The notes beneath the pieces were generated by a model. It was not told the origin of the DNA, searched no databases, and saw only the letters and a program-made list of their open reading frames with translations. The position numbers and the translations under genes were made by a program. Of a stretch of DNA of 64,000 nt, positions 35,862-49,089 are shown in pieces; the stretch's first letter is position 1, and the number at the start of each line of letters is the position of its first letter. The stretch is from Zea mays. Lineage: Eukaryota; Streptophyta; Magnoliopsida; Poales; Poaceae. The stretch covers positions 266,870,622 to 266,934,621 of the forward strand of contig NC_050096.1 of NCBI RefSeq assembly GCF_902167145.1, in the 5' to 3' direction.

Positions 35862-38800
35862 TGTCACACCCGGGTTTTGGGGCACCAAGACCCGGGCGCG
35901 AACATAATCACTAGGTGTGCTGGGACCAAGTCTCGCACATATGATGATTCATGGCACAGGATCGAATGTCACATCTTTACTATATAATAGGAGTTCTATA
36001 CAAAATAAATAAGTAATTACATTATAAGGAGACAACAGTCCAGCAACCCAAAATTGACTGGGAGACGACGGCCTAGATCTCTCACGAACTCATCGCAGCA
36101 TCCTCCTTACGCCTCATCCTGCGGTACCTGTTCTTGACCTGTGGGGGGTGTGAGACAGCAAGAGTGAGCTCACATACGTTCATCGCTCAACAAGTTGTGG
36201 GGAATAATGTGCATGAACTCGCCAAAGGTGGGAGCTCACGTGAAGTGTAAGGCTTACCAAAGAGGATGATTAGAGCTGAGCATTGCTTTTAAAGTTGGTC
36301 AAAATTTTATTAGCAATTACTAAGTATAAGTAAAATACCAACCCAATTAAGTAGTAGATCAAAAGTAACAACATCACCTGCGATGCAATGCATATGACAG
36401 ATTGAATTTAGTTCCACAATTTAATCATCAGAGAGTCCTGAACTGCTCATGACCGTGAGCTCGGCTAGTATACCAGTTTTACACTCTGCAGAGGTTGTAC
36501 CCTTTACCCACAAGTCATGTTACCCATCTGCCAAGGGATCACGACTTCCCATACACCTCTACCGAGGAGGCGAGGCAGGGTAACACTTCCACTAGCTTCA
36601 GAAAACCCGTTACAGTTTATAGGAAGCTCCAATGCAGGGTTCTTATCTGACCGCCATCGCAGCAAAATCAACCAAGGACCTCCCTACACTGACCACTCCC
36701 CTACTGCCCTTGCCCCTTTCGGGTAAGGTAGTCCTCCACTAGCTTTCCTAATTAATCAGCCAAGGGCGTCCATAAACCCTTGTGGTGGCACGTGTTTCTC
36801 AAGTTAAGCTCTATGTTCTAATTAACATTAATGATCTTGACATGAACATAAATAGGATAACAAAATAACTGGAACATAGATATGATAAATAATTATCCCA
36901 AATCCATGTAAAGCAATAGCAAACTACCCAAGTGATTCAGGGGTAAACAAGGTAATGAGATAAACAATCTAGGGTAACCTATTGGGTCCCATCAAAATTA
37001 ACCTATGCATGAATAAATGATATTAAAGAATATTATTGGGTAAAAAGTGGTCAAGGGCACAACTTGCCTTCAATGAGCTCCTGCTCAGCTACTTCTACTT
37101 GCTGAACCTCAGAATCCACAGTGGCTTGCTCGTCTATTCGCATCAACACAATACATACATAGTATAGCATAAATTAACATTACATCAAACAGATAAATAA
37201 AATATACAATAGAAATCTACACATTAAAATGAGATCATAGGAACTGGAATCATTAAATTTGGAGTTATAGATTTCAAGTTATGAATTTCCTAAGGTTTAA
37301 TGTGATTTAAGTAGGATTAAATGAGAAATTAATTTTCTTACTGTTTTCATGACAAAACAGAGACTCTAGATGATGGAGAATAAAATTACAAAATTTTAGG
37401 AACTGGAATGGATTAATTTGGACTAAGAATGGATTTTCTACAATTTAAACAAGTTTCCAGCAATTATTTATTCACTAAAATCCATTTCTATTTTATTTCT
37501 CTGATTTTCGAGTAAACTGGACTGGGCCTCATTTTCTATGAAGCGCAGGGGCTCGGTGAAAGTTTTCTAAGACACAGGGAACAGGGTCCCTGGACGGCGG
37601 GTTGATTCCTAGATTTTATAGGGTTTCTTTTACAAAACGTGCAAGCCGAAGGGGTACGGGGACGCTACGGCCGTTGGATTAGATTGGAACGGCCGGGATT
37701 AAAACAATTCTATCTGAATCGGTACGCAATCGCAACCATCCGATCCCCAGCGAATGCACCAGATTGAATCGTGTTTGCCAGATCCGAAACGGACGTACAA
37801 GATCAAGACACCGCGAATCGGTATTCCGCCGCCGATCCCAGACGTTGGCTAAACATCTAACGGCTGTGGCGCTTCCCCCAATTCGCGACCCTCGAAACCA
37901 ACGACGGCGAGCCGAGGCGCAGTGGCGCCATTGCCGGACTTTCGGGTTTCGGTGATTTAGCGCCCTAAACATGCTTCTGTTGGGTGCTACGCCTACCAGG
38001 AACGAAAACAAGTATGCGCAAGTGATTTATACCGACGATTGCCGCACAGGGGTCACTGGCACCAGAGACGCGCGGACGACGGTGGCGGTGAATCGACGGC
38101 GACGAATTGCGGCACGAACGGCTGATCTCCGCCCGCCTGAGGTGGTCGCACACGAGCGGTACAACCAGGCGAGCCCCTAGCCCGGTATTCCTAGGCCCCA
38201 GCCCCTGCGCGGCACGCGGTCGACGGCGGCGGCGATTTTTGTCTCGATGAACGCGCAGAGGAGAAGTGGAGGTAAGGGAGGAGAATAGGGGAATAGGAGA
38301 CTCAGTCTGTGGCTATCGGTTTATAGCCAAGGGAGGTGGCCAGGTAGCTCGCAACGATCCCCCGCGATCGACGCCGGTGACGCGCGGAGTTCTGTTGTAG
38401 CACGCCGCGGGGGAGGGGAAACCCTGACGGGTGGGTCCCATATGTCAGCGCCGTGCGCGTGGGATTAAAATGGGCTGCGCGGGCGACTTCCTTAAGTGGG
38501 CTGAAGTGAGTGATTCGAGCCCAGCAAGGTTTCTATTCTTTTCCTTTTTCTTTTTCCTATTTGGTTTTCTTTTATGATTATTTTGAATCAAGTTTGAATT
38601 TGAACGTGAGTTTCACCATTGAGTACATTTTACAAATTCACACTCTAGTGTAGGAATACATATTTTTATTTAGTTATTTTTATAATATTTATTTTCCTTT
38701 TCTTTTCTCAATTCTAGAATTTCTTCTAGCTTCTAGATTTCCTTTTTTTAATTAGTATATTTCTTGTCTCTTTATTTTTATATTGTCACAAAATGCATAC

Positions 38801-38967
38801 ACACAAAAAAATCGAGCATGATGCAAGTTTTATTTTGGGTATCTTTTGTTAATTATTTATTTGTTTAAATGTGATTTTTCACATGAAATGATGAATATAG
38901 GTAACACACATATATGTAAGGGAAAACTCTTTCTCCTTTTACACTTTCTTACAATTTGAGTATTACA
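35862..38967 (-). repeat. 3' LTR of the chromovirus-type element
   Basis: Plus-strand start tgtcacacccgggttttgg, end tttgagtattaca. On the element strand it begins TGTAATACTC. Aligns throughout with 40415-43550. One visible difference is a short segment around tacgaggcctttacaaag (41140-41157) that is absent from this copy. Confidence 0.95.
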
Positions 38968-38983
38968 AATCCTACCCCCCTTA
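38968..38983 (-). other. polypurine tract of the chromovirus-type element
   Basis: Minus strand AAGGGGGGTAGGATT directly before the 3' LTR; primes plus-strand DNA synthesis in LTR elements. Confidence 0.85.
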
Positions 38984-40398
38984 AAAATAATCTCGTCCTC
39001 GAGATTAGTAAGAAAAGGGATACATAAGGATTTGTAATTCAATCAATTTATTTTTACAATTGGTTAAAATTCCAGAGTCTCAATTTTTTTATAGTCACTA
39101 GTGGGTGATTAGGAGAGCATGTGCATCCGGCTACTTATTATGTAGGATATAAGAGATGGATAGGTTAGGGTAAGAATAGCATGGGGTAAGCAAGTTTATG
39201 ATGGGAAAGAATTCTGTGTTGAGTGGTAATGCATCTGAAGATCTTGTTTGACTCCTCTCTTTCCTTGACGAGGTTGATATTTTCTTCTCCGGTCTTGAGC
39301 TCATTGATTCGCGGTGAGTGCATATCATCGGGGGTGGGGGAATGTGGTTAAGATAGATTTGGATGAGATAGGCTACATGATGTAGGTCTAAAGTTCATTT
39401 GATGTTAGGTGGGAATAGACAGATTATGCAATCCATCATGACACTATTGGTTGGGTTAGCTCTTATGTTCACGGTTGAGTTGGTCTAATGCACTAATTTT
39501 AGGTTTAAGTGCATTAGGAGAGAACAAGATTTATAGGAGTAGGATCTAGTTTATTTTACTAGTGTTAACTTGTTAAGGGACTGTCCTTAGGTTAGCTCAA
39601 CTTAAGGTTAGACTTCATCAGGTTAGATTAGCCTATTAGGTTGGATCAGATCTAGAATAAATCGATATGACTATTTTAGACTAGATAAGATCTAAATAAA
39701 TTTTGGATTAGCTCATGGTTGTTATTCTAGAGTGGGATAAATATGCTAGTTAGGGCAAGATGAATCCATAAGGATAAGATAGAATCTTTTGAGGTCAGTT
39801 AAATTTGTTAGGATAAGATAAAATATTTTCAAGATAAGATATGTTTATTTAGGTAAGCGAGTATCTTTTAAGATAAGGTAAATCTATTAAGCTAGATTAG
39901 GATAAGTTAGGATCTTTTGAGAGGAGATGGATCTATGAGTGTAGGATAGAATCTTTTAAGATGAGATAGATATTGTTAGGCTAGTTGCATTAATGAGGAA
40001 TAATCTAGTTTGTCTAGTTATCATTTTTATAAGCATTTTTTTCCTATATGCATATGCAGTTGTAATTGTGGACATTACTCCACAACTCATCACACTCAAT
40101 CAAAGATCCAAATCAAACAAGTATCATAAGAACAAACACTCAAGCGTATAGATACCTATAAAAATAGTTTTGTTTTTTGTTCCTAAGAGTAGGTCTCCTA
40201 TTCCTAAAAGTCACTTTAGGTACAGGATTTCAAAGTGTGAAATCCACATTTGTCTTTAAAAAGAAAAGATAAGAATAATCAGAGTAAGCGGAATTAGATG
40301 AGAAAAGATTAAGAAAAGTTTAGAAAGAATCAGAGTAGCAAAGGTAAGTAAGTATTTGTTGTCCAGTTCTATCTAGGTTTCGTCCTACAGTCAACATT
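38984..40398 (-). other. non-coding interior of the chromovirus-type element
   Basis: AT-rich, no ORF of note. Between about 39560 and 40010 there are many degenerate repeats of ggataagat and gaatcttttgag. Apart from the pol C-terminal remnant next to the polypurine tract nothing of a polyprotein is visible. Confidence 0.75.
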
Positions 40399-40410
40399 CC
40401 TCTGATACCA
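40399..40410 (-). other. initiator-Met tRNA primer-binding site
   Basis: Minus strand TGGTATCAGAGG four bases from the 5' LTR end; plant initiator tRNA-Met sites read TGGTATCAGAGC. Sets the element orientation. Confidence 0.88.
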
Positions 40411-40414
40411 CTTC

Positions 40415-43400
40415 TGTCACACCTGGGTTTTGGGGCACCAAGACCCGAGCGCGAACATAATCACCAGGTGTGCTGGGACCAAGTCTCACACATATGATGA
40501 ATCATGGCAGAGGATCGAATGTCACATCTTTACTATATAATAGGAGTTCTAAACAAAATAAATAAGTAATTACATTATAAGGAGACAACAGTCCAGCAAC
40601 CCAAAGTTGACTAGGAGACGACGGCCTAGATCTCTCACGAACTCATCGCAGCATCCTCCTTGCGCCTCATCCTGCGGTACTTGTTCTTGACCTGTGGGGG
40701 GGTGTGAGACAGCAAGAGTGAGCTCACATACGTTCATCGCTCAACAAGTTGTGGGGAATAATGTGCATGAACTCGCCAAAGGTGGGAGCTCACGTGAAGT
40801 GTAAGGCTTACCAAAGAGGATGGTTAGAGCTGAGCATTGCTTTTAAAGTTGGTCAAAATTTTATTAGCAATTACTAAGTATAAGTAAATACCAACCCAAT
40901 TAAGTACTAGATCAAAAGTAACAACATCACCTGCGATGCAATGCATATGACAAATTGAATTTAGTTCCATAATTTAATCATCAGAGAGTCCTGAGCTGCT
41001 CATGACCGTGAGCTCGGCTAGTATACCAGTTTTACACTCTGCAGAGGTTGTACCCTTTACCCACAAGTCATGTTACCCATCTGCCAAGGGATCGCGACTT
41101 CCCATACACCTCTACCGAGGAGGCGAGGCAGGGTAACACTACGAGGCCTTTACAAAGTTCCACTAGCTTCAGAAAACCCGCTACAGTTTATAGAAAGCCC
41201 CAATGCAGGGTTCTTGTCTGACCGCCATCGCAGCAAAATCAACCAATGACCTCCCTACACTGACCACTCCCCTACTGCCCTTGCCCCTTTCGGGTAAGGT
41301 AGTCCTCCACTAGCTTTCCTAATTAATCAGCCAAGGGCGTCTATAAACCCTTGTGGTGGCACATGTTTCTCAAGTTAAGCTCTATGTTCCAATTAACATT
41401 AATGATCTTGACATGAACTTAAATAGAATAACAAAATAACTGGAACATAGATATGATAAATAATTATCCCAAATCCATGTAAAGCAATAGCAAACTACCC
41501 AAGTGATTCAGGGGTAAACAAGGTAATGAGATAAACAATCTAGGGTAACCTATTGGGTCCCATCAAAATTAACCTATGCATGAATAAATGATATTAAAGA
41601 ACATTATTGGGTAAAAAGTGGTCAAGGGCACAACTTGCCTTCAATGAGCTCCTGCTCAGCTACTTCTACTTGCTGAACCTCAGAATCCACAGTGGCTTGC
41701 TCGTCTATTCGCATCAACACAATACATACATAGTATAGCATAAATTAACATTACATCAAACAGATAAATAAAATATACAATAGAAATCTACACATTAAAA
41801 TGAGATCATAGGAACTGGAATCATTAAATTTGGAGTTATAGATTTCAAGTTATGAATTTCCTAAGGTTTAATGTGATTTAAGTAGGATTAAATGAGAAAT
41901 TAATTTTCTTACTGTTTTCATGACAAAACAGAGACTCTAGGTGATGGAGAATAAAATTACAAAATTTTAGAAACTGGAATGGATTAATTTGGACTAAGAA
42001 TGGATTTTCTACAATTTAAACAAGTTTCCAGCAATTATTTATTCACTAAAATCCATTTCTATTTTATTTCTCTGATTTTCGAGTAAACTGGACTGGGCCT
42101 CATTTTCTATGAAGCGCAGGGGGCTCGGTGAAAGTTTCCTAAGACACAGGGAACAGGGTCCCTGGACGGCGGGTTGATTCCTAGATTTTGTAGGGTTTCT
42201 TTTACAAAACGCGCAAGCCGAAGGGGTACGGGGACGCTACGGCCGTTGGATTAGATTGGAACGGCCGGGATTAAAACAATTCTATCTGAATCGGTACGCA
42301 ATCGCAACCGTCCGATCCCCAGCGAATGCACCCGATTTAAATTCACCAGATTGAATCGCGTTCGCCAGATCCGAAACGGACGTACAAGATCAAGACACCG
42401 CGAATCGGTATTCCACCGCCGATCCCAGACGTTGGCTACACATCTAACGGCTGTGGCGCTTCCCCCAATTCGCGACCCCCGAAACCAACGACGGCGAGCC
42501 GAGGCACGGTGGCGCCATTGCCGGACTTTCGGGTTTCGGTGATTTAGCGCCCTAAACACGCTTCTGTTTGGTGCTACGCCTACCAGGAACGAAAACGAGT
42601 ATGCGCAAGTGATTTATACCGACGATTGCCGCGCTGGGGTCACTGGCACCAGAGACGCGCGGACGACGGTGGCGGTGAATCGACGGCGACGAATTGCGGC
42701 ACGAACGGCTGATCTCCGCCCGCCTGAGGTGGTCGCACACGAGCGGTACAACCAGGCGAGCCCCTAGCCCGGTATTCCTAGGCCCCAGCCCCTGCGCGGC
42801 ACGCGGTCGACGGCGGCGGTGATTTTTGTCTCGATGAACGCGTAGAGGAGAAGTGGAGGTAAGGGAGGAGAATAGGGGAATAGGAGACTCGGTCTGTGGC
42901 TATCGGTTTATAGCCAAGGGAGGTGGCCAGGTAGCTCGCAACGATCCCCCGCGATCGACGCCGGTGACGCGCGGAGTTCTGTTGCAGCACGCCGCGGGGG
43001 AGGGGAAACCCTGATGGGTGGGTCCCATATGTCGGCGCCGTGCGTGTGGGATTAAAATGGGCTGCGCAGGTGACTTCCTTAAGTGGGCTGAAGTGAGTGA
43101 TTCGAGCCCAGCAAGGTTTCTATTCTTTTCCTTTTTCTTTTTCCTGTTTGTTTTTCTTTTATGATTATTTTGAATCAAGTTTGAATTTGAACGTGAGTTT
43201 CACCTTTGAGTACATTTTACAAATTCACACTCTAGTGTAGGAATACATATTTTTATTTAGTTATTTTTATAATATTTATTTTCCTTTTCTTTTCTCAATT
43301 CTAGAATTTCTTCTAGCTTCTAGATTTCCTTTTTTTAATTAGTATATTTCTTGTCTCTTTATTTTTATATTGTCACAAAATGCAACACACAAAAAAATCC

Positions 43401-43550
43401 AGCATGATGCAAGTTTTATTTTGGGTATCTTTTGTTAATTATTTATTTGTTTAAATGTGATTTTCACATGAAATGATGAATATAGGTAACACACATATGT
43501 AAGGGAAAACTCTTTCTCCTTTTACACTTTCTTACAATTTGAGTATTACA
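40415..43550 (-). repeat. 5' LTR of the chromovirus-type element
   Basis: Partner of 35862-38967. ORFs here (for example around 42251-42740) repeat those of the other LTR and are not genes. Confidence 0.95.
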
Positions 43551-44755
43551 CCAGACGGGTGGCTCGAGTGCCGTTACCCAGGACGGCAAAAAGAAGAAGA
43601 AGAACCGCAGCCACGAGAAGCCGTCGTTTGCTGCTCCGGTTGTCGCAGTCACGACTAGGGGCCGGAACGAGCGCAACAAGCGCCCATGGCCACAGGGAGG
43701 CAACAGCGGCTCATGCCCTGTGCACCCCAACAGTCGCCACAGCGCCACGAGATCATCAAGACGCGAAGCGCGTCAGCGAGCGGCGCTAGCAGACCTCCAA
43801 GGACGGCTCGCCGCCTCGTCGCCGATCAGGCAAGGAGAGGGTCGACGATGGTGATGTGACCACGGGAGAACGGGACCTCGAGTATCAGTCACCCGAGGGG
43901 GACCTATAGGATGTTTTCACTGGGTACTCTGACTCCGGTGACGACAACGACCGTCGCAAGAAGCTATACGTCATGTACGGTGGGAGATGGGAGCTCACCT
44001 CCCCACAGGAATGTCAAGTTCCTGCGCCGAGAGGTCCTTTCGGCGGTCCCGGGGGTCCCGAAGGCTACCCCACATCAGCGATGGAGGAGCACCACCATCT
44101 CCTTTGGGGCATCCGACTGCCCGACAACATGGCAGGGGCCGGTATACTACCGCTCATCACCACCCCTGTCATCGCTAACATGCGGCTGCACCATGTGCTG
44201 ATTGACGGTGGGGCTGGGCTCAACGTCATCAGCCACGCTGCATTCAAGCAGCTGCAGATCCCAGGGTCCCAACTGGGACCCTCTCGTCCATTCTCCGGAG
44301 TGGGCCCACAACCGGTGTATCCCCTAGGGAGCATCGCACTCCCGGTAACATTCGGGACCGAGGAAAACTTCCGCACAGAGAACGTCCAGTTCGACGTCGC
44401 GGAGGTTAACCTCCCATTCAATGCCATCATTGGCAGGCCGGCCCTGTACCAGTTCATGGCCATTGCCCATTACGGGTACTTGGTCCTCAAGATGCCGTCT
44501 CTAGCCGGGGTCCTCACCATGCGGGGCGACCGCGTCGCTGCGCTTGCGGCTGTGGAGAAGCTGCACGCCCTGGCGGCGGAAACTGCTCGCCCGGACGACG
44601 GAGGGAGGAACCCCTCGACCTCCGGTACCAAGGCGCCTTCCAATGTACCGAAGGTGCGGCCATCCAAAGCGGACGACGTCCCCGTCAAGGCCATCCATCT
44701 CTGTGTGGATTCCCCCCAGACCACTCGCATTGCGGGTGATCTGGAGGATAAATAG
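43551..44755 (+). pseudogene. gag-pro: gag end and protease of gypsy B
   Basis: Continues gag after the insertion: a Lys-rich segment (GKKKKKNRSHEK), then a Cys/His motif start (CPVHPNSRHS) with the following Cys lost by a frameshift near 43745. From 43973 one frame holds the protease with VLIDGGAGLN (DGG for DTG) and NAIIGRPAL, then a Pro/Ser/Thr linker to DLEDK and TAG at 44753-44755. The first Met in the frame is not meaningful. The same Asp-Lys-amber-Glu junction occurs in gypsy A. Confidence 0.88.
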
Positions 44756-46905
44756 GAACTCGCGCCCGTCGCCTTCCTCCAGGTAAATGCTAACGTGTTC
44801 GCATGGGAGCCGTCGCAGATGCCTGGGATCCCCAGGGAGGTGATCGAGCACCATCTGAAGATCAACCCTGACGCCAAGCCGGTGAGTCAGAAGCCTCGCA
44901 AGCAGTCCGTCGAGTGGCAGGACTTCATCCGAAAGAGGTTCGGAAGCTGCTAGACGCCAGCTTCATCGAAGAGGTTCATCACCCAGTGTGGCTGGCCAAC
45001 CCAGTCATCGTCCCCAAGGCGAATGGGAAGCTTCGGATGTGCATCGACTACATCAGCCTTAATAAGGCTTGTCCCAAGGACTCGTATCCACTTCCGCGAA
45101 TAGATCAAATCGTGGATTCTACCTCCGGATGCGACCTTTTGTCTTTCTTAGATGCTTATTCTGGTTTTCATCAAATCCAGATGTCTAGGGAAGATAGGAA
45201 GCATACCGCTTTTGTAACAGTGAATGTGCTTTATTGCTATGTCGTAATGCCTTACGGTCTGAAGAACGCCTTGCCAACATTTGTGTGGGCGATGAGCAAG
45301 ACTTTCGGGGACCTGATCAGGGACAGAGTAGAGGTATACGTCGATGACATCGTAGTCAAGACTAAGAGAAGGTCGACCCTAGTGGAAGACTTAGCCCTGG
45401 TCTTCGACAAGCTGCGAGCAACACGCACGAAGCTGAACCCAGACAAGTGTGTCTTTGGTGTCTCCGCAAGGAAGTTGCTGGGGTTCCTCATTTCATACCG
45501 AGGCATTGAAGCAAACCCGGAGAAAATCAAGGCGATTGAGGCAATGAGGCCTCCGGCCCGTATCAAGGACGTCCAGAAGCTTACGGGGTCATTAGCCGCC
45601 CTTAACCACTTAATTTCAAGGCTGGCTGAGAGGGTGCTACCCTTCTTCAAGCTGTTGCGGAAGTCCGACCCATTCTCTTGGACCAAAGAGGCAGAACAAG
45701 CCTTCCAAGAGTTGAAGCAGCACCTAGTGTCCCTACCAATACTAGTAGCCCCAGAGCCTGGGGAGCCGTTGTATTTATACATCGCGGCGGCTGAGGAAGC
45801 GGTGAGCATGGTGCTGGTCGTCAAAAGGATGGCATAAGAAGGCCAGGAACCTGAGGACTCGGGACCAACTGCCGGGCTCCGGACCGTTCAGAGGCCGGTC
45901 TACTACGTCAGCGAGGTCCTCCACGAGGCAAAGACCAGGTACTTTGAGATGCACAAACTCCTCTATGCTATGCTTGTTGCGTCCAGGAAGTTGTGCCACT
46001 ATTTTTAGGCATACAGGGTCGTGGTGGTGACCTCATTTCCGTTAAGGGCCATCCTCCACAACTCTAACGCCGCAGGAAACATCGCCAAGTGGGCCGCGGA
46101 GCTCGCTGAGTTACAGCTGGACTTCCAGCCTCGCCACACCATCAAGAGCCAGGCCCTGGCTGACTTCATCGTGGAATGGACGCCTCCCCCGAGCGCTCGT
46201 GGGGGTCTGGATCCTGATTCGGACCCCACACCTGCGGAGCCTAGGGGTCCGGTCTTCACTGAGCCCCACTGGACGTTCTTCTTCAACGGATCCGCCCGTT
46301 AGCAAGTTGGTGGAGCTGGAGTGGTCCTCATCGACCCAAGCGGAGATCAAGTGAAGTACATGGTGCACCTTGAGTTCAAGGCCACCAACAACATGGCGGA
46401 GTACGAAGCACTGATCTTCGGCTTGTCGACGGCTCTATCCCTAGGGATCCGCCAGCTCCTGATGAAGGGGGACTCCCAGCTGATCATCAAGCAAGTCCAC
46501 GGGGAGTGTAGCTCCAACGAGCCCAGGCTCGCAGCGTACCTTCTTCACGTGAGGAAGCTGGAAAAGGACTTCACTGCCCTAGAACTGCAACACGTTCCTC
46601 AGGCTGACAACTCAGCGGCAGATGACCTCTCCGTGAGGGCATCAACTTGGGCAACCGTGCCCGAGGGTGTCTTCGAAAGACGACTGCTGAGACCCACCGC
46701 CCAGCCGGCCGAACTGGGCGAAGGGGGCGAGACTAGCACCTCGAAGCTAGCGGTCCTGGTGGCGTCCCATCTACAGAACCCACCGAAGACTGTGTGCTAT
46801 AGGAGATCCTGCCAGTCCCTTAGCGCCACAGCCAATATCTCAGAGTGGTCCCGATGCATGGATCTCCGAGATCTGGGACTACCTGAAGGAAAATATCCTT
46901 CCTGA
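44756..46905 (+). pseudogene. pol: reverse transcriptase and RNaseH of gypsy B
   Basis: The frame opens after the amber codon with FLQVNANVFAWEPS, shifts near 44935, then RT runs from about 44914 to 45837 with LPRIDQIVDST, YVDD at 45337-45348 and LNPDKCVFGV. Stops follow at 45835-45837, 46006-46008 and 46300-46302. The RNaseH start motif reads FFNGSA, so its first catalytic Asp (46285-46287, GAC to AAC) is lost. AEYEALIFGL, GDSQLI and NSAADDL remain. The frame shifts again near 46790-46900. Inactive. Confidence 0.9.
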
Positions 46906-47937
46906 AGACCATGTGTCCGCAGAGCGCATAGTGCGGTTGGCTAAACGCTACGCGGTGGTGGAAGGGGATCTCTACCGTCGTGGCGCCAACGGCATTCTCA
47001 TGCGGTGCATTACCGAGGAGGAGGGCCGTGAGTTGCTCACGGAGATCCATGGAGGAGAGTGCGGAAGTCATTCATCATCCTGCACGCTGGTCTGTAAGGC
47101 CTTCCGGCATTGCTTTTACTGGCCAACCGCTCTCCAGGATGCAGCTGAGATGGTAAAGTCCTGCAAGGCGTGCCAGTTCCTCGCAAAGCATATACACACA
47201 CCAGCTCAGGCTCTGCAGATGATTCCACCCTCCTGGCCATTTGCCGTATGGGGGGGTGGATTTCTGGGACCATTCTCTAGGGCCGTCGATGGGTACCGGT
47301 TCCTCTTCGTCACCATCGACAAATTCACAAAGTGGCCACAGGCCACCCCTGTGGTCAATATCACCCAGGGTGCTGCTGTCGCTTTCCTCAAGTCGATCGT
47401 CTGTAGATTTGGGGTCCCAAGTCGTATCATTACGGACAACGGGACCCAGTTTATAAGTCGGATCTTCCAGGAATATTGCGAGGACATCGGCACGCAGCTC
47501 TGCTTTGCATCCGTGGCTCATCCAAGGAGCAATGGCCAAGTGGAGAGGGCAAACGCAGAAATCCTCAAGGGACTCAAGACACGCACCTACGACTGCTTGA
47601 AAAAGCATGGTGCAAATTGGGTCAGCGAGCTTCCGTCCGTGCTATGGGGGAACCGGACCACACCCAGCCGAGCTACCGGGGAGACCCCGTTCTTCCTGGT
47701 CTACGGGACCGAAGCCTGCCTTCCTCCAGAAATTCTTATGGGCTCCCCACAGGTCCAGTCGTTTGATGAGTCTATGCAGGAACAGTTGCGGCATGAGGAC
47801 GTGGACTTCATCGACGAGCACAGATGGCAAACAGCAATCCGAAATGCACGGTACAACCAAGCACTCAGGCATTACCACCAGCGGTTCGTGCATAGTAGGG
47901 AGCTCTGGGTCGGGGACCTAGTCCTAAGGCGAGTACT
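46906..47937 (+). pseudogene. pol: integrase of gypsy B, 3' truncated
   Basis: Zinc-binding region (HGGECGSHSSS ... CKACQFLAK) and core with IITDNGTQF and GQVERANAE. The first catalytic Asp is missing: WGGGFLGPF replaces the usual WGLDFLGPF (47249-47275), probably by compensating indels. Reading ends at VLRRVL where copia 1 starts at 47938. Confidence 0.9.
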
Positions 47938-49089
47938 TGAAAGTCACCTAGAGGGGGGTGAATAGGCAAATCTGAAATTTATAAAGTTTAAGCACAACTA
48001 CAAGCCGGGGTTAGCGTTAGAAATATAATTGAGTCCGAAAGAGAGGGAAAACAAATCAATAAAGAAATAAAGCGGATGAACACTGTGATTTGTTTTACCG
48101 AGAACAGGTCTCTTTCAACCCTTTCCCTCTCTCAAACGGTCACTTAGACCGAGTGAGCCTTTCTCTTCAATTAAATGGGACTCTTAGTCCACTACAAGGA
48201 CCACCACAACTTGGTGTCTCTTGTTTTGATTACAAGTGAGTTGAACACAAGAATAGAGGAAGAAGAAAAGCGATCCAAGCGCAAGAGCTCAAAATAACAC
48301 AAAAGTCTCTCTCTCTAGTCACTAATTTGTTTGGAGTGATTCAGGACTTGGGAGAGGATTTGATCTCTTTGTTTGTGTCTTGGAATGAAGTCTAGAGCTC
48401 TTGTATGAGGTTTGATGGCTGAAAACTTGGATGCATTGAAGTGTGGTGGTTGGGGGTATTTATAGCCCCAACCACCAAAATGACCGTTGGTGAAGGCTTC
48501 TGTCGTATGGCGCACCGGATAGTCTGGTGCGCCAGCCACGTCACCAGGCCGTTGGGTTCCGACCGTTGGAGATTCTGACAACGGGGCCACCGGACAGTCC
48601 GGTGGTGCACCGGACAGGTCCTGTTTACTGTCCGGTGCGCCTTCTGGCGCCTGCTCTGACTTCTGTGCGCGCAGTTGCACTGTTCACTGTTCACTGTAGC
48701 GTTGCAGACGACCGTTGCTCGGCTTGGCACACCGGACAGTCCGGTGCTACACTGGACAGTCCGGTGCTACACCGGACAGTTCGGTGAATTATAGCGGAGC
48801 GGCCTCCCCGAATTCCCGAAGGTGGCAAGTTTGGAGTGGAACTCCCTGGTGCATCGGACACTGTTCGGTGGTGCACCGGACAGTCCGGTGCGCCAGACCA
48901 GGGCTGCCTTTGGGTTGTCTTTTGCTCTTTTTATTTGAACCCTTTCTTGGACTTTTTATTGGTTTGTGTTGAACCTTTGGCACCTGTAAAACTTATAATC
49001 TAGAGCAAACTAGTTAGTTCAATTATTTGTGTTGGGCAATTCAACCACCAAAATCATTTAGGAAAAGGTGTAAGCCTATTTCCCTTTCA
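47938..49089 (-). repeat. 3' LTR of copia 1 (1,152 bp) with palindromic motifs
   Basis: Plus-strand start tgaaagtcacctagagggg, end tttccctttca. On the element strand it begins TGAAAGGGAAAT after the polypurine tract. Copies of the near-perfect palindrome CACCGGACAGTCCGGTG and partial forms cluster between 48490 and 48900. Confidence 0.9.

Larger units (their letters stand above)
35862..43550 (-). mobile_element. non-autonomous chromovirus-type (Tekay/Del-like) LTR element, 7.69 kb
   Basis: Two nearly identical LTRs of 3.1 kb (35862-38967 and 40415-43550) flank only 1,447 bp. The element is on the minus strand: an initiator-Met primer site lies next to the right LTR and a polypurine tract next to the left LTR. 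Target-site copies are ctaga (35857-35861) and ccaga (43551-43555), with one C-to-T change. Beside the polypurine tract, minus strand NLEDEIIFKGG matches the usual C-terminal end of Tekay-type polyproteins, but gag, RT and INT are absent. LTR longer than interior and no coding make it resemble a small LARD. Other proteins would be needed for movement. Confidence 0.93.
33437..47937 (+). mobile_element. Ty3/gypsy Tat-lineage element B, interrupted twice, 3' end missing
   Basis: LTR, GGCGCGCC primer-binding region, gag, protease, RT, RNaseH and integrase occur in plus-strand order. Gag is split by the element at 35862-43550. Integrase is cut at 47937 by SIRE copia 1, and the rest would lie right of the window. 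Left flank gtcac may be half of the target duplication. Coding is decayed: several frameshifts, nonsense codons, and catalytic Asp losses in RNaseH and INT. Confidence 0.9.

Noticed and set aside
37679..38180. ORFs on both strands, also seen at 42251-42740
   Set aside because: They are copies of each other within the two LTRs of one element and have no protein features.
48490..48900. CRISPR-like array of palindromic repeats
   Set aside because: Repeats are irregularly spaced, without constant-length spacers, and lie in a plant retrotransposon LTR.
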